From the NCBI RefSeq assembly GCF_003327285.1, contig NZ_KZ848478.1, positions 17,134 to 81,133 on the forward strand: 64,000 bases of DNA, in the 5' to 3' direction. The notes beneath the pieces were generated by a model. That model made no database searches. It was not told where the DNA came from and saw only the letters and a list, made by a program, of their open reading frames with translations. The translations under genes and the position numbers were made by a program. The stretch is from Microbacterium sorbitolivorans (GTDB lineage Bacteria > Actinomycetota > Actinomycetes > Actinomycetales > Microbacteriaceae). This document shows, one piece after another, positions 17,996 through 26,760 of the stretch; position 1 is the stretch's first letter; each line of letters begins with the position of its first letter.

Positions 17996-18177
17996 CTTGC
18001 GGGATGCGTTCGTGTCATTCTGGCCTTCAGGGATGCCGTCGTGTCGTTCTGAGCGATCAGAACGACACGAACGCATCCCTGGGGCGCGTTATCGCACGAA
18101 CGCATCCCTGGGGCGCGTTATCGCACGAACGCATCCCTGGGGCGCGTTATCGCACGAACGCATCCCGCAAGGCGCGA
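17996..18177. repeat. Composite palindromic repeat, right copy, expanded by 29-bp units
   Basis: The same element as 12083-12204 in the same orientation, but the inverted word CACGAACGCATCCC occurs four times at exactly 29-base spacing (18066, 18095, 18124, 18153) instead of twice. The central hairpin GTGTCGTTCTGA with loop GCGA is conserved. It occupies the full gap between the convergent isomerase and GMC oxidoreductase genes. Confidence 0.93.
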
Positions 18178-20205
18178 TTAGCGCGGCCAGCGCTCCATTA
18201 GGCGCGTGGCTACGCGTAACGAATTCGCCGTGATCGTCAGCGTCGGGTTGACCGATCCGTTGGTCGGGTGCAGCGACGAATCGGCGACATAGATGCGCTT
18301 CGTGCCGTAGAGCCTGCCCTCGGGGCTCGTGGCGCCCGAGGTCTCTGACGCACTCATCCGCGCGGTGCCGCACGAGTGCTCGCCCGCAGCCGACACGGTC
18401 GCCCCGCCGCGCTCTTGCACGCGCACATTCCGCGCGCCCGCGGCCTCGAGCCACCGGGATCCCTGCTCGCCCATACCTCGCTCGATATCAAGCGACAGCG
18501 GGTGGGAGAGCTTGCGCAGACTTGCGCCCGGGCGGCCCCAGCGGTCGCGGATCGTCGGCGCGAGTCCCACGGCCGAGCCAATGGCGGGGATCTCCTGGCC
18601 CATGCCAAAGATGCCGAACAGGTTCGCGCGCCCCGTGCGCATCCACTCCTTGTGCTCGCTGCCCCATCGGGCGACTCCGGGTGCGGGGGCTCCCGCCGAG
18701 GTGAGGGGCAGGAAGCCCATGACGTCGACGAGCACGCCGCCGCCGTAGCCGATCGTGTCGCCGTGCACGTGGTCGAGCGTCGCGACCGAGTGCCCGGGGC
18801 CGATGAATGGCTTGACCGGTTCATCGACATCGCCGAAGATCGTCGCGGTGCGGTGGTCGTGCAGGCCTTGGCCGAGATGCTCGTTGCCGAGACCGCTGGC
18901 GAGCAGCAGCCGCGGCGTCTCGACCGCACCGGCCGACACAACGACCACGTCGGCGCGCACCGTCACCTCGCGCGGCGACGTCGACGCGTCGACCATGAGC
19001 ACGACCTCGGCGCTGCCGGATCCGTCGCGCACCTCGATCGCCTCCGCGTCCTGCAGGAGGCGAGCACCGTCCGCGACCGCGCGGGCGATTAGCGTGTTGT
19101 GGGCGCCGTTCTTGGCGTTCACGGGGCACGCGTGGCCCACACACTGCGGGCATCGCACGCAGGCGGGGCGGCCGTCGTTCGGCACCGAGTTGATCGAGAG
19201 CGGGATCGGACCCCATCCCCAGCCGAGGCGATCGGCGCCCGCGGCGAGAAGCTCGCGCGCGGGCTCGGTGCCCATCGGGGGCATCGGATATCCGCGGGTA
19301 CGCGGGGTACGCGCCGTGAGGGCGCCCTCCTCGCCCGCGACTCCGAGCTCCCACTCGGCGCGCGTGTAGAACGGCTCCATCTCGTCATAGTCGACGGGCC
19401 AATCGGCGAGCGTGGATCCCTCGGGGGTGCCGTAGATGCTCGCCATGCGGAAGTCTTCGGGGAAGAACCGCCACGCCATTCCCTGCCAGACGCGGGTGCC
19501 GCCGCCCAGCGCGTCCGCGTTGAGGCCGTAGGGGCCGGCATCTCCGGTGCTCTCGACGCGTCGCCCGTTGCCCTCTTCGTCGCGCAGCTCGCGCGGATAA
19601 CCAGGCCCCGGGCCGACCGTCGGCCAGAACAGCGCGTTGCGCTTGCCGTGTAGGTGGTCACCGCGCAGCTCGGCGTTCGTTTTCGCGGGCGTGCGCTCGA
19701 CGAGCAGCACGCTCTTGCCCGCCTCGGCGAGCACCCGCGCCGCGGATCCGCCGCCCGGGCCGCTACCGATCACGATCGCGTCGTAGCTCGCTTCGAGCGC
19801 GTCCGACGCGATGCTCGGCAGCGGATCCGGTTCGACCGGCACGACCCCTTCGGGGATCGCGTGGTACCCGACCATGCGGATGCCCTCGGGCTCAAGCTCG
19901 GGCCGGAGGGCGTAGTAGCCCTCCCAGCAGATGCGGCGCAGGGCCGCGAAGTCGTCCGAGACACCGGGCAGCGTTTCGGCCTCGCGTAGGATCTCGTCGC
20001 GCCCCGACTCGTCGAGGTCGAGGAAATTCCGCGCCTCGAGCCAGGCCGAGAACGTCTCGAGCCGCGGAAGAACATCGGGAAGGTCTCGCTGTGCTAGCGG
20101 ATCCGCGAGGTACGCGCCCACGCCGCCGTCCCAGCCGGCGCGCCAGCCGTCGGCCGGGATGACCCGGTCGACAGCGGCGCGGAGGGCTGTGTCAGCGGCC
20201 CGCAA
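18178..20205 (-). CDS. GMC-family FAD oxidoreductase with fused N-terminal subunit-3-like domain
   Basis: A 675-residue flavoprotein. Residues ~1-125 resemble a gluconate 2-dehydrogenase subunit 3 type helical domain; the FAD dinucleotide site GSGPGGGSAARVL begins near 145; a cysteine cluster CVRCPQCVGHAC lies near 350; and the C-terminus has the GMC catalytic region with HSCGTARM and NPTLTITA. Such enzymes oxidise sugar or cyclitol hydroxyls and pass electrons to a membrane acceptor. It overlaps the upstream ABC permease gene by 14 bases and is last in that operon, so its substrate is probably the imported saccharide. No Tat signal is seen, so it is likely cytoplasmic. Confidence 0.85.
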   Translation of the reverse strand: MRAADTALRAAVDRVIPADGWRAGWDGGVGAYLADPLAQRDLPDVLPRLETFSAWLEARNFLDLDESGRDEILREAETLPGVSDDFAALRRICWEGYYALRPELEPEGIRMVGYHAIPEGVVPVEPDPLPSIASDALEASYDAIVIGSGPGGGSAARVLAEAGKSVLLVERTPAKTNAELRGDHLHGKRNALFWPTVGPGPGYPRELRDEEGNGRRVESTGDAGPYGLNADALGGGTRVWQGMAWRFFPEDFRMASIYGTPEGSTLADWPVDYDEMEPFYTRAEWELGVAGEEGALTARTPRTRGYPMPPMGTEPARELLAAGADRLGWGWGPIPLSINSVPNDGRPACVRCPQCVGHACPVNAKNGAHNTLIARAVADGARLLQDAEAIEVRDGSGSAEVVLMVDASTSPREVTVRADVVVVSAGAVETPRLLLASGLGNEHLGQGLHDHRTATIFGDVDEPVKPFIGPGHSVATLDHVHGDTIGYGGGVLVDVMGFLPLTSAGAPAPGVARWGSEHKEWMRTGRANLFGIFGMGQEIPAIGSAVGLAPTIRDRWGRPGASLRKLSHPLSLDIERGMGEQGSRWLEAAGARNVRVQERGGATVSAAGEHSCGTARMSASETSGATSPEGRLYGTKRIYVADSSLHPTNGSVNPTLTITANSLRVATRLMERWPR

Positions 20206-21058
20206 GGGATCCGCCGATGCCGCCGACGCTGAAGTACTTGTTCAGCACGGCGAAGAGGATCACGGGCGGCAGCATCGCGATGACGGCGACCGCCATGACG
20301 AGGCCCCAGTTGGTCGCGTTCTGCTGGAAGAACGACTGGAGGCCGACCGAGAGGGTGAAGCTCGTGTCCGAGCGGATGAACACGAGGACCACGAGGTAGT
20401 CGTTCCAGGCGAGCAGGAACGAGAAGATCGCGGTCGAGAGCACACCGGGCAGCGAGTTACGCAGCACGATGCGGAGGAAGCCGCCGAAGAGGCTCGCCCC
20501 GTCGATCCACGCCGCCTCCTCGAGGGCGATCGGGATCGAGTCGTAGTACGCCGCCATCATCCAGATCGCGACCGACATCGTCGAGCCGACGTAGATGATC
20601 GTGAGGCCAACGAGGTTGTCGACGAGGTTCATCTTCGCGAAGAGGATGAACAGCGGGATCACGGCGGTGACGACCGGCAACGACTGGATAATGAACAGCA
20701 GCAGCGAGTAGCCCGACACGAGCTTGCCGCGGCCGCGCGAGAGCACGTAGCCCGCGGGGGCGGCGACGGCGACTGAGACGATCACGGTCGCGAGCGTGAC
20801 CGTGAGGCTGTTGCGCAGCCACGGGAGCACGTTCGTCTCCGAGAAGATCTTGATGTAGTTCTCGAGCGTGAAGCTCGTCGCCGAGCTGCCGAGGGACGGC
20901 TGCGTCGACAGGTACAGCACGCCCGCGATGGGCACGATGACGACGGCGGTGATGACGAGCAGCGCCGAGAACTTCCACCAGCGGCCCCGCAGCTGCGCGT
21001 CGGTCGCGATGCGGTGACGGTGGCGCGGGGGAACGACGAGGGTCTGTGTTGCGCTCAT
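20192..21058 (-). CDS. Carbohydrate ABC transporter permease, MalG type
   Basis: A 288-residue inner-membrane permease with six predicted spans and the ATPase-contacting EAA loop EEAAWIDGASLFGGFLRI near 200. The N-terminus RHRHRIATDAQLRGRWWK is cytoplasmic. It overlaps the MalF-type permease gene by four bases. There is no ATPase gene in the operon, so it must use a shared MsiK/UgpC-type ATPase. Confidence 0.92.
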   Translation of the reverse strand: MSATQTLVVPPRHRHRIATDAQLRGRWWKFSALLVITAVVIVPIAGVLYLSTQPSLGSSATSFTLENYIKIFSETNVLPWLRNSLTVTLATVIVSVAVAAPAGYVLSRGRGKLVSGYSLLLFIIQSLPVVTAVIPLFILFAKMNLVDNLVGLTIIYVGSTMSVAIWMMAAYYDSIPIALEEAAWIDGASLFGGFLRIVLRNSLPGVLSTAIFSFLLAWNDYLVVLVFIRSDTSFTLSVGLQSFFQQNATNWGLVMAVAVIAMLPPVILFAVLNKYFSVGGIGGSLAGR

Positions 21059-22023
21059 TCGACCGCCGCCTTCTGTACGCCCTTAAAGAGCACGACCGAG
21101 ATGACCACGAGCACGATCGTCATGAGGAACGCGATCGCGACGCCGGGCCCGGTGCGGAACTCGAGGAACACCGTCTGGTACGCCTTGACGACGAGGGTCT
21201 GCGTCGCGTTCACAGGGCCACCATGCGTCAGCAGGAAGACCGTCGGGAAGTCGTTGACGCAGAAGATCGTCATGAGGATCCAGCTGATGTACGTCGAGCG
21301 GGCCGTGAGCGGCAGGGTCATGTGGCGGAACATCTGCCACCCCGTCGCGCCGTCGACGCGGGCCGCCTCGTAGACGTTGGTGTCGACCGAGGCGAGGGCC
21401 GCGCTCATCATCATCATCATGAACGGGAAGCTGATCCAGACCTTGAACACGCACACGACGATCTGTGCGAGCAGCGGATCCGCGAGGAAGAGCACGTTTC
21501 CGAAACCGAGCGCCTTCGCGAGCACGGGCAGGGGGCTCTGCGGGGTCGCGACGAGCCAGTTCCAGGCCGTCGCCGACACGACCGTGGGAACGACCCACGG
21601 CAGCAGCAGGAGCACCTTGAAGAAGCCGCCGAGCGGCACCTTGCCGCGCAGCAGCAACGCGACGCCGAGGCCGACGGCCCAGCTGCCGAAGACGCCGACG
21701 AGCGTGAAGACGAGGGTGAAGCGGGCCGAGGCCCAGAACGACGGGTCGGTGAGCACCGAGGTGTAGTTCTTGAGGCCGATGAAGTCGCCCGAGGCGATGA
21801 GGTCGCCGTTTCGCAGCGACTGAATGCCGGCGTAGATGACCGGGTAGGCGTTCAGCAGCAGGACGAGGATGATCGACGGGAGCACGAGGAACGTCAGCGT
21901 GCGCGCGCGGCCCGGCGCGATGCCGCGGCGGCGGGATCCGGGCGGTCTGCCCGATCCGCCGACGCCGACACCGCGCCGCGCTCGCTCCATCGACCCCGCG
22001 AAAGTGGAGGAGGAGGTCGTCAT
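21055..22023 (-). CDS. Carbohydrate ABC transporter permease, MalF type
   Basis: A 322-residue permease with six spans, the MalF-like early segment LNAYPVIYAGIQSLRNG, and an EAA motif in YEAARVDGATGWQMFRHMTLP near 240. It is paired with the MalG-type gene downstream and follows the binding-protein gene by 10 bases. Confidence 0.92.
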   Translation of the reverse strand: MTTSSSTFAGSMERARRGVGVGGSGRPPGSRRRGIAPGRARTLTFLVLPSIILVLLLNAYPVIYAGIQSLRNGDLIASGDFIGLKNYTSVLTDPSFWASARFTLVFTLVGVFGSWAVGLGVALLLRGKVPLGGFFKVLLLLPWVVPTVVSATAWNWLVATPQSPLPVLAKALGFGNVLFLADPLLAQIVVCVFKVWISFPFMMMMMSAALASVDTNVYEAARVDGATGWQMFRHMTLPLTARSTYISWILMTIFCVNDFPTVFLLTHGGPVNATQTLVVKAYQTVFLEFRTGPGVAIAFLMTIVLVVISVVLFKGVQKAAVE

Positions 22024-22033
22024 GGTGATGTTC

Positions 22034-23350
22034 CTAGGCCGTGGCCTCGAGCGCCTTCTGCAGCGTCTCGAGCGCGTCCTTCGCGCCCGCCTGGCCCGAG
22101 TAGATCGACTGCGTGAACGCGTCCATCGCCGGGGTGCCGTCGACCTTCGTGACGCCGAGGAACAGCGAGCTGCCGCCCCAGGTCTGAGCGATCGGCTGCC
22201 ACTCCTCGATGATCTTGACGGCGTTGGGGTCGGAGCGGAACTCGTCGGTCTCGGCGATCGACTTCAGCGGCGGCAGGCCGATGCCCGTGTGCTCCGTCCA
22301 AAGCGGCGCCATGTTCTGGTAGTAGTACGTGAGGAAGTCCTCCGACGCCGACTGGTCGGGGGTGTTCGTGTACATCATGATGCTGTTCGGGAAGTACAGC
22401 GAACCCTTGTCGCCGTGCGGGCCCGCGAGGGGGCTGACGACCTCGAGCTCGGCCGCGACATCGCCGCCGACGTTCGCGGCGAGGCCCGCGCCGTCCCAGC
22501 CCATGCCGAAGAGGTGCTCGCGCCACTGCGTCTGCACGTTGTCGCTCGTGTAGCTGACGGTGCCGGGGTCGACGTAGCCCTTCGAGACCATCTCGAGCAC
22601 GAACTCCATCGCCTCGATGTTGGCGTCGGTGACGACCTCGGGCTGCTGGTCGGCGTTGAACAGGCCACCGCCGTTGTTGATCATGAAGCTCGTGAGGATG
22701 TGGCCGCCCGTGAAGCTACCGGCACCCGCGCCGACGCCGAAGGCGTAGGCGCCGATCGCCTTGAGCTTCTCGGCGGCGGCGAGGTAGCTGTCCCAGTCGG
22801 TCGGCACGTCGGCGCCGGCCTGCTCCATGAGCGCCTTGTTCATCCACATGACGCGCATGTCGAGGTTGTAGGGGATGGCGGCGTAGCCGCCCTCGACCTT
22901 CATCGCGTCGATCAGGCCGGGGAGGAAGTCGTCGTAGAGGCCGTTCGACTTCCACGACTCGAACAGCGCGTCGGCGTAGGCGATCTTGCCCTGTGACTCG
23001 AAGAGGAAAGCCTGCGTGCCACCGCCCGACGAGACGGCGGGGCCGGTGTTACTCGCGACGGCCGACGAGAACGTCTGCGTGAAGTTCGCCCACTGGATCT
23101 CCTGGTACGTGGCGCTGAAGTCGCCCGACGTGGGCTTCCAGGCCTCGGTGATCTTCTTGTCGAGCGGGTTGAACTCGGTGCCGCCCCAGGGCATGTTCCA
23201 GAACTTGAGGGTGTTTCCGCCGCCGCCCCCGCTTCCGCCGGATCCGCCGTCGGCCGAGCAGGCGACCAGCACCGCGGCTGCGGCGACGCCGCCCGCGATT
23301 GACAGGAATCCGCGTCGGGTGAAACCCGACCCTGATGTGATCGAAGACAT
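22034..23350 (-). CDS. Carbohydrate-binding lipoprotein of ABC importer
   Basis: A 438-residue extracytoplasmic binding protein of the MalE-like family 1. The signal has a twin-arginine-style TRRGFLS at 11-17 and a lipobox VLVAC with the lipidated C31, followed by a Gly/Ser spacer. The substrate is unknown; the neighbouring GMC oxidoreductase suggests an oxidisable sugar. I chose the ATG at 23350 because GGAAGG lies eight bases upstream; an in-frame ATG at 23380 has no ribosome site. Confidence 0.9.
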   Translation of the reverse strand: MSSITSGSGFTRRGFLSIAGGVAAAAVLVACSADGGSGGSGGGGGNTLKFWNMPWGGTEFNPLDKKITEAWKPTSGDFSATYQEIQWANFTQTFSSAVASNTGPAVSSGGGTQAFLFESQGKIAYADALFESWKSNGLYDDFLPGLIDAMKVEGGYAAIPYNLDMRVMWMNKALMEQAGADVPTDWDSYLAAAEKLKAIGAYAFGVGAGAGSFTGGHILTSFMINNGGGLFNADQQPEVVTDANIEAMEFVLEMVSKGYVDPGTVSYTSDNVQTQWREHLFGMGWDGAGLAANVGGDVAAELEVVSPLAGPHGDKGSLYFPNSIMMYTNTPDQSASEDFLTYYYQNMAPLWTEHTGIGLPPLKSIAETDEFRSDPNAVKIIEEWQPIAQTWGGSSLFLGVTKVDGTPAMDAFTQSIYSGQAGAKDALETLQKALEATA

Positions 23351-23455
23351 GCTGTGCTTCCTTCCCACCGCTCGGGTCATTCCGAGCGTCGTTCTTCGTC
23401 GAACCGTGGCGAAAATCCTCGCCGCAGGGGCCCCTCAGCGTTGAGTGGTGATCCA

Positions 23456-23484
23456 TGTCTAGTCGACATTGTTGGGAGCGTCAA
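23456..23484 (-). promoter_or_regulatory. Promoter and overlapping dyad for the sugar importer/GMC operon
   Basis: On the minus strand a TTGACG -35 (23479-23484) and a TAGACA -10 (23456-23461) are 17 bases apart, about 100 bases upstream of the binding-protein start. The dyad ATGTC-TAGTC-GACAT at 23455-23469 covers the -10 and is a candidate repressor site. No regulator gene is adjacent. Confidence 0.6.
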
Positions 23485-23499
23485 CCATTCTGGGCGGGG

Positions 23500-26400
23500 T
23501 TACGAGAGCAGCTCCCGGTAGTCGTCGCTCGTGAGCGTCGAGGTCACGTCGCCGCTCAGCACATCGTCGAAGAGACGGCGCTTCTTTTCCTGCAGGTCGC
23601 GCACCTTTTGTTCGATCGTGCCGGCCGAGATGAGCCGGTAGACCATGACGGGTTTGTCTTGCCCGATGCGGTGCGCGCGGTCGATCGCCTGCTCCTCGGC
23701 GGCGGGGTTCCACCACGGGTCGAGCAGGATCACGTAGTCGGCGGCCGTGAGGTTCAGCCCCGTGCCGCCCGCCTTCAGCGAGATGAAGAACGCCGGATCC
23801 TCGCCGTTCGTGAACCGCTCGACCATGCGGCTACGGGCGCGCGCGGTCGTGGATCCGTCGAGGTACGAGAAGCGCAGCCCCTTCTTCTCGGCGACCTCGG
23901 CCGCGCGGCCGAGGAAGTCGGTGAACTGGCTGAACACGAGGGCGCGGTGGCCGTCGGCCGTGATCTCGTCGAGGAGGTCGGCGAGCGCCGTGAGCTTCGC
24001 GCTCGTGACGCCCGGCAGATCGGCGGCGTCGCCGAACGCCGGATCGAGCGCCTCGCGCCGCAGCCGCGTGAGCGAGGCGAGGATCTGGATCTGGTTCTTC
24101 TTCACGTCGTCGAGCAGCCCGAGGAGCTTCTGCTGCTCGCGGCGGAAGCGCCGCTCGTAGGCGCGCATATGCGTGGGGTGCAGGGGAACCTCGAGCACCT
24201 GCACCGTCTTGGGCGGCAGCTCGGGCGCGACCTGCTCCTTCGTGCGCCGCAGCAGGAAGGGGCGGATCCGCTGGCGCAGGACCTCGAGCCGGCGCGAGTT
24301 GCCGTCTTTGCTGATGGCCTTCGAGTACTGCTCGCGGAAGCTCTCGCGGGTGCCGAGCAGGCCAGGGGTCGCGAGCGAGGCGAGGGCGTAGAGCTCCATG
24401 AGGTTGTTCTCGAGCGGGGTGCCGCTCACTGCGAACACCGTCGGAGCGCCGACGAGGGCGGCCGCGGCGTAGCCCTTCGACGACGAGTTCTTGACGTTCT
24501 GCGCCTCGTCGAGCACGAGCACGCGCACGCCGAGCTCGCGGAACTGCTCGGCATCGAGCCGCAGAATCGCGTAGCTCGTGACGATGAGCGATGCGCCCTC
24601 GGCAGCCTCTGCGACGCTCGTGCCGCGCTTGGTGCTCGTCGACGTGAGGCCCACGACCGGCAGCTCGGGCGCGAAACGCTCGGCCTCGGCGAGCCAGTGG
24701 CCGACGACGCTCGTCGGGGTGACGACGAGGAAGCGGGCGCCGGGCTCGTCGAGCCGCGCGTGCTCGAGCGCCGCGAGGATCTGCACCGTCTTGCCGAGGC
24801 CCATGTCGTCGGCGAGGATGCCGCCCAGCCGGTGCCGGCGCAGGAAGTCGAGCCAGCTGTAGCCCGCCTGCTGGTAGTCGCGCAGCGTCGCCCGGAACGA
24901 CGCGGGCGCCTCGACGGGCGTCACGGCGTCGTCGCCGAGCGCGCGCATCGCGTCGAGCCACCGCGTGTGCTGGGCGTCGAGCACGCCGATCTCGGCGAGC
25001 TCGTACCAGAGGTCGAATTGGTAGCGCGGGATCGAGGGCTTGTCCGGCGGATCGTCGCGCAGCGCCTTCGCCTCGGTCAGGACGTCGCGGAGCCGCGCGA
25101 AGTTCTCGTCAACGAGCGGGAACACCGTGCCGCTCAGCAGCCGGAAGTAGGTCTGGCCACGCGACAGGGCGCGGATGAGCTTGCTCGACGACACCGGCTC
25201 GCCCTGGATCGTCACGACGATCTCGAGCTCGAACCAGTCTTCGCCCGAGGGGCTGACGCCAAAGCTGATCTGCGGCGCCTCGGTCGCGAACTCGAGCGCG
25301 GGCACCTCGTCGTGCGCCTCGATTCTGAGGCCCTCGACCTCGCGGATCGCGGGGAGCACGTGCGCGAGGAACTCGACCGTCTGATCGCGGTCGAGGTCGA
25401 CCGCGGGGAAGAGCGGGTCGGCCCGGCGGCGGCGCAGCAGCGGCGCCCACCGGCCTGCCGCGCGCTCGACGGCCTGGATCAGCTCGCGCTCGGCCGCGCG
25501 GTCGCGGCGGGCGCCGGGCTCGTACTCCCACTCCCAGTAGAGCCGCGCGACGGGCCCGGCGTTCGCGAGCGCGAGCACGAGCTCGGGCCGGGGCGCCGCC
25601 GGAACGTCGAAGCTCTCGTCGCTCGAGACGAGGGGCGCGACCTCGCGGAGGCCCGGCAGGTAGTCGTTCGCGAAGTCGGCGATGCGCGTCGCGGGGACCG
25701 AGAGGTGGCCCTTGCTGAAGAGCGCGTCCCACCCCGTCGTCGCGGGGCGCGAGAGCGGCAGGATCGCGTCGACCTCGCCGTCCGAGACCATCGCGAGCGC
25801 GGCGGTCGGCGCCCCGATCGGCAGCAGCGTGAAGCCCTCGTCGAGGTCGCGGATGCGCGCCTCGACCCACAGCCGCTCGCCCGACACCCTCAGGTCGACG
25901 ACCGCCTCGCGCGACTCCTGCTCCATCCCGACCACCCGCTGCGCCGACGAGTCGGCGACGAACTCGACGCCCGCGTCGTGCGCCGCCAGCAGCGCGTCCC
26001 ACAGCCCGGGGGAGGGGGTCGCATCGAGTCGGATCCAATCGGGCAGCCCCCACGACTGCTCGTAGCCGCCGGGGCCGCGCCGGATCCGCTCGGCCGCGGC
26101 CGGGAAGTTGTGCCGCCCCTCGAACAGCCCCGCGATGTCGGCGAGGGCGCGCCAGCCCGCGTCGGGGTTCGTCGACTCGGCGACCGCCCGCCAGCCGATC
26201 CCCGACCGGATCCAGTTGCCCGCGGATCCGCGAGAACCCCGTACCGCGGGCCGGATCGCGATCCCCGCGCCCGCGGGGTCGCCGCCCGCGCTCTTACGGA
26301 CGTCGAACAATAGCGCGATCGCGCCCGGCGGATCCGCATCGTCGAGGTCTTCGGAGGGCGAGATAAGGCCGCGCAGCGCGCGCTCCCACGGCTCGCCATC

Positions 26401-26721
26401 GGGCCGCTGTCGCGCCCCGCGGCCCACCCCGCCGACGCCGAAGGGCTGCTCGGACTCGGCGAGCGCGTAGAGCGCCGCGGCCGCGTGCGCGCACGCCGAG
26501 CGCGAGTCGTGGGTGCACCAGGTGTTGATGCGCCCCGAATCGTCCATCTCGATCTCGATGCTCAGCGCGCCGACGCTCACGAGCGCCGCCGAGAACACCC
26601 GCCCCGTCTCGGCCCGCAACACCCGCACCGGCAGCTGCGACAGGATCGCACGCCCATCGTCGGCATCTTCTTCCGTGAAGAGCGAGTCGACGAGCGCCTC
26701 GGTGAGCCGAATGGAGGTCAT
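23500..26721 (-). CDS. SNF2-family helicase with SWIM-like zinc motif
   Basis: A 1073-residue DNA translocase-like ATPase. A SWIM-like zinc motif near residue 70 (WCTHDSRSACAH) is followed by a long middle region without a recognised domain. The SNF2 ATPase starts near 620 with DDMGLGKT (Walker A), then LDEAQNVKN (DExx box variant DEAQ) near 740. The C-terminal helicase lobe has VFSQFTDFL, GGTGLNLT, DPWWNP and RAHRIGQ. This architecture is the common bacterial HepA/RapA-like SWIM-SNF2 protein, perhaps acting on transcription or DNA repair; the cellular role is unknown. Confidence 0.92.
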   Translation of the reverse strand: MTSIRLTEALVDSLFTEEDADDGRAILSQLPVRVLRAETGRVFSAALVSVGALSIEIEMDDSGRINTWCTHDSRSACAHAAAALYALAESEQPFGVGGVGRGARQRPDGEPWERALRGLISPSEDLDDADPPGAIALLFDVRKSAGGDPAGAGIAIRPAVRGSRGSAGNWIRSGIGWRAVAESTNPDAGWRALADIAGLFEGRHNFPAAAERIRRGPGGYEQSWGLPDWIRLDATPSPGLWDALLAAHDAGVEFVADSSAQRVVGMEQESREAVVDLRVSGERLWVEARIRDLDEGFTLLPIGAPTAALAMVSDGEVDAILPLSRPATTGWDALFSKGHLSVPATRIADFANDYLPGLREVAPLVSSDESFDVPAAPRPELVLALANAGPVARLYWEWEYEPGARRDRAAERELIQAVERAAGRWAPLLRRRRADPLFPAVDLDRDQTVEFLAHVLPAIREVEGLRIEAHDEVPALEFATEAPQISFGVSPSGEDWFELEIVVTIQGEPVSSSKLIRALSRGQTYFRLLSGTVFPLVDENFARLRDVLTEAKALRDDPPDKPSIPRYQFDLWYELAEIGVLDAQHTRWLDAMRALGDDAVTPVEAPASFRATLRDYQQAGYSWLDFLRRHRLGGILADDMGLGKTVQILAALEHARLDEPGARFLVVTPTSVVGHWLAEAERFAPELPVVGLTSTSTKRGTSVAEAAEGASLIVTSYAILRLDAEQFRELGVRVLVLDEAQNVKNSSSKGYAAAALVGAPTVFAVSGTPLENNLMELYALASLATPGLLGTRESFREQYSKAISKDGNSRRLEVLRQRIRPFLLRRTKEQVAPELPPKTVQVLEVPLHPTHMRAYERRFRREQQKLLGLLDDVKKNQIQILASLTRLRREALDPAFGDAADLPGVTSAKLTALADLLDEITADGHRALVFSQFTDFLGRAAEVAEKKGLRFSYLDGSTTARARSRMVERFTNGEDPAFFISLKAGGTGLNLTAADYVILLDPWWNPAAEEQAIDRAHRIGQDKPVMVYRLISAGTIEQKVRDLQEKKRRLFDDVLSGDVTSTLTSDDYRELLS

Positions 26722-26760
26722 GAAACGAGGCTATGGGCAACCCCTGACAAACGAATCGCG

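Noticed and set aside
18066..18170. Regular 29-bp periodic repeat resembling a CRISPR array
   Set aside because: The spacer parts are the same in every unit, there are no cas genes, and the words belong to a palindromic element also found at 12.1 kb.
23455..26313. Long plus-strand open frame (over 900 codons) opposite the SNF2 gene
   Set aside because: Arg/Glu/Leu-rich low-complexity translation typical of the antisense strand of high-GC genes; the SNF2 gene on the minus strand has clear domains.
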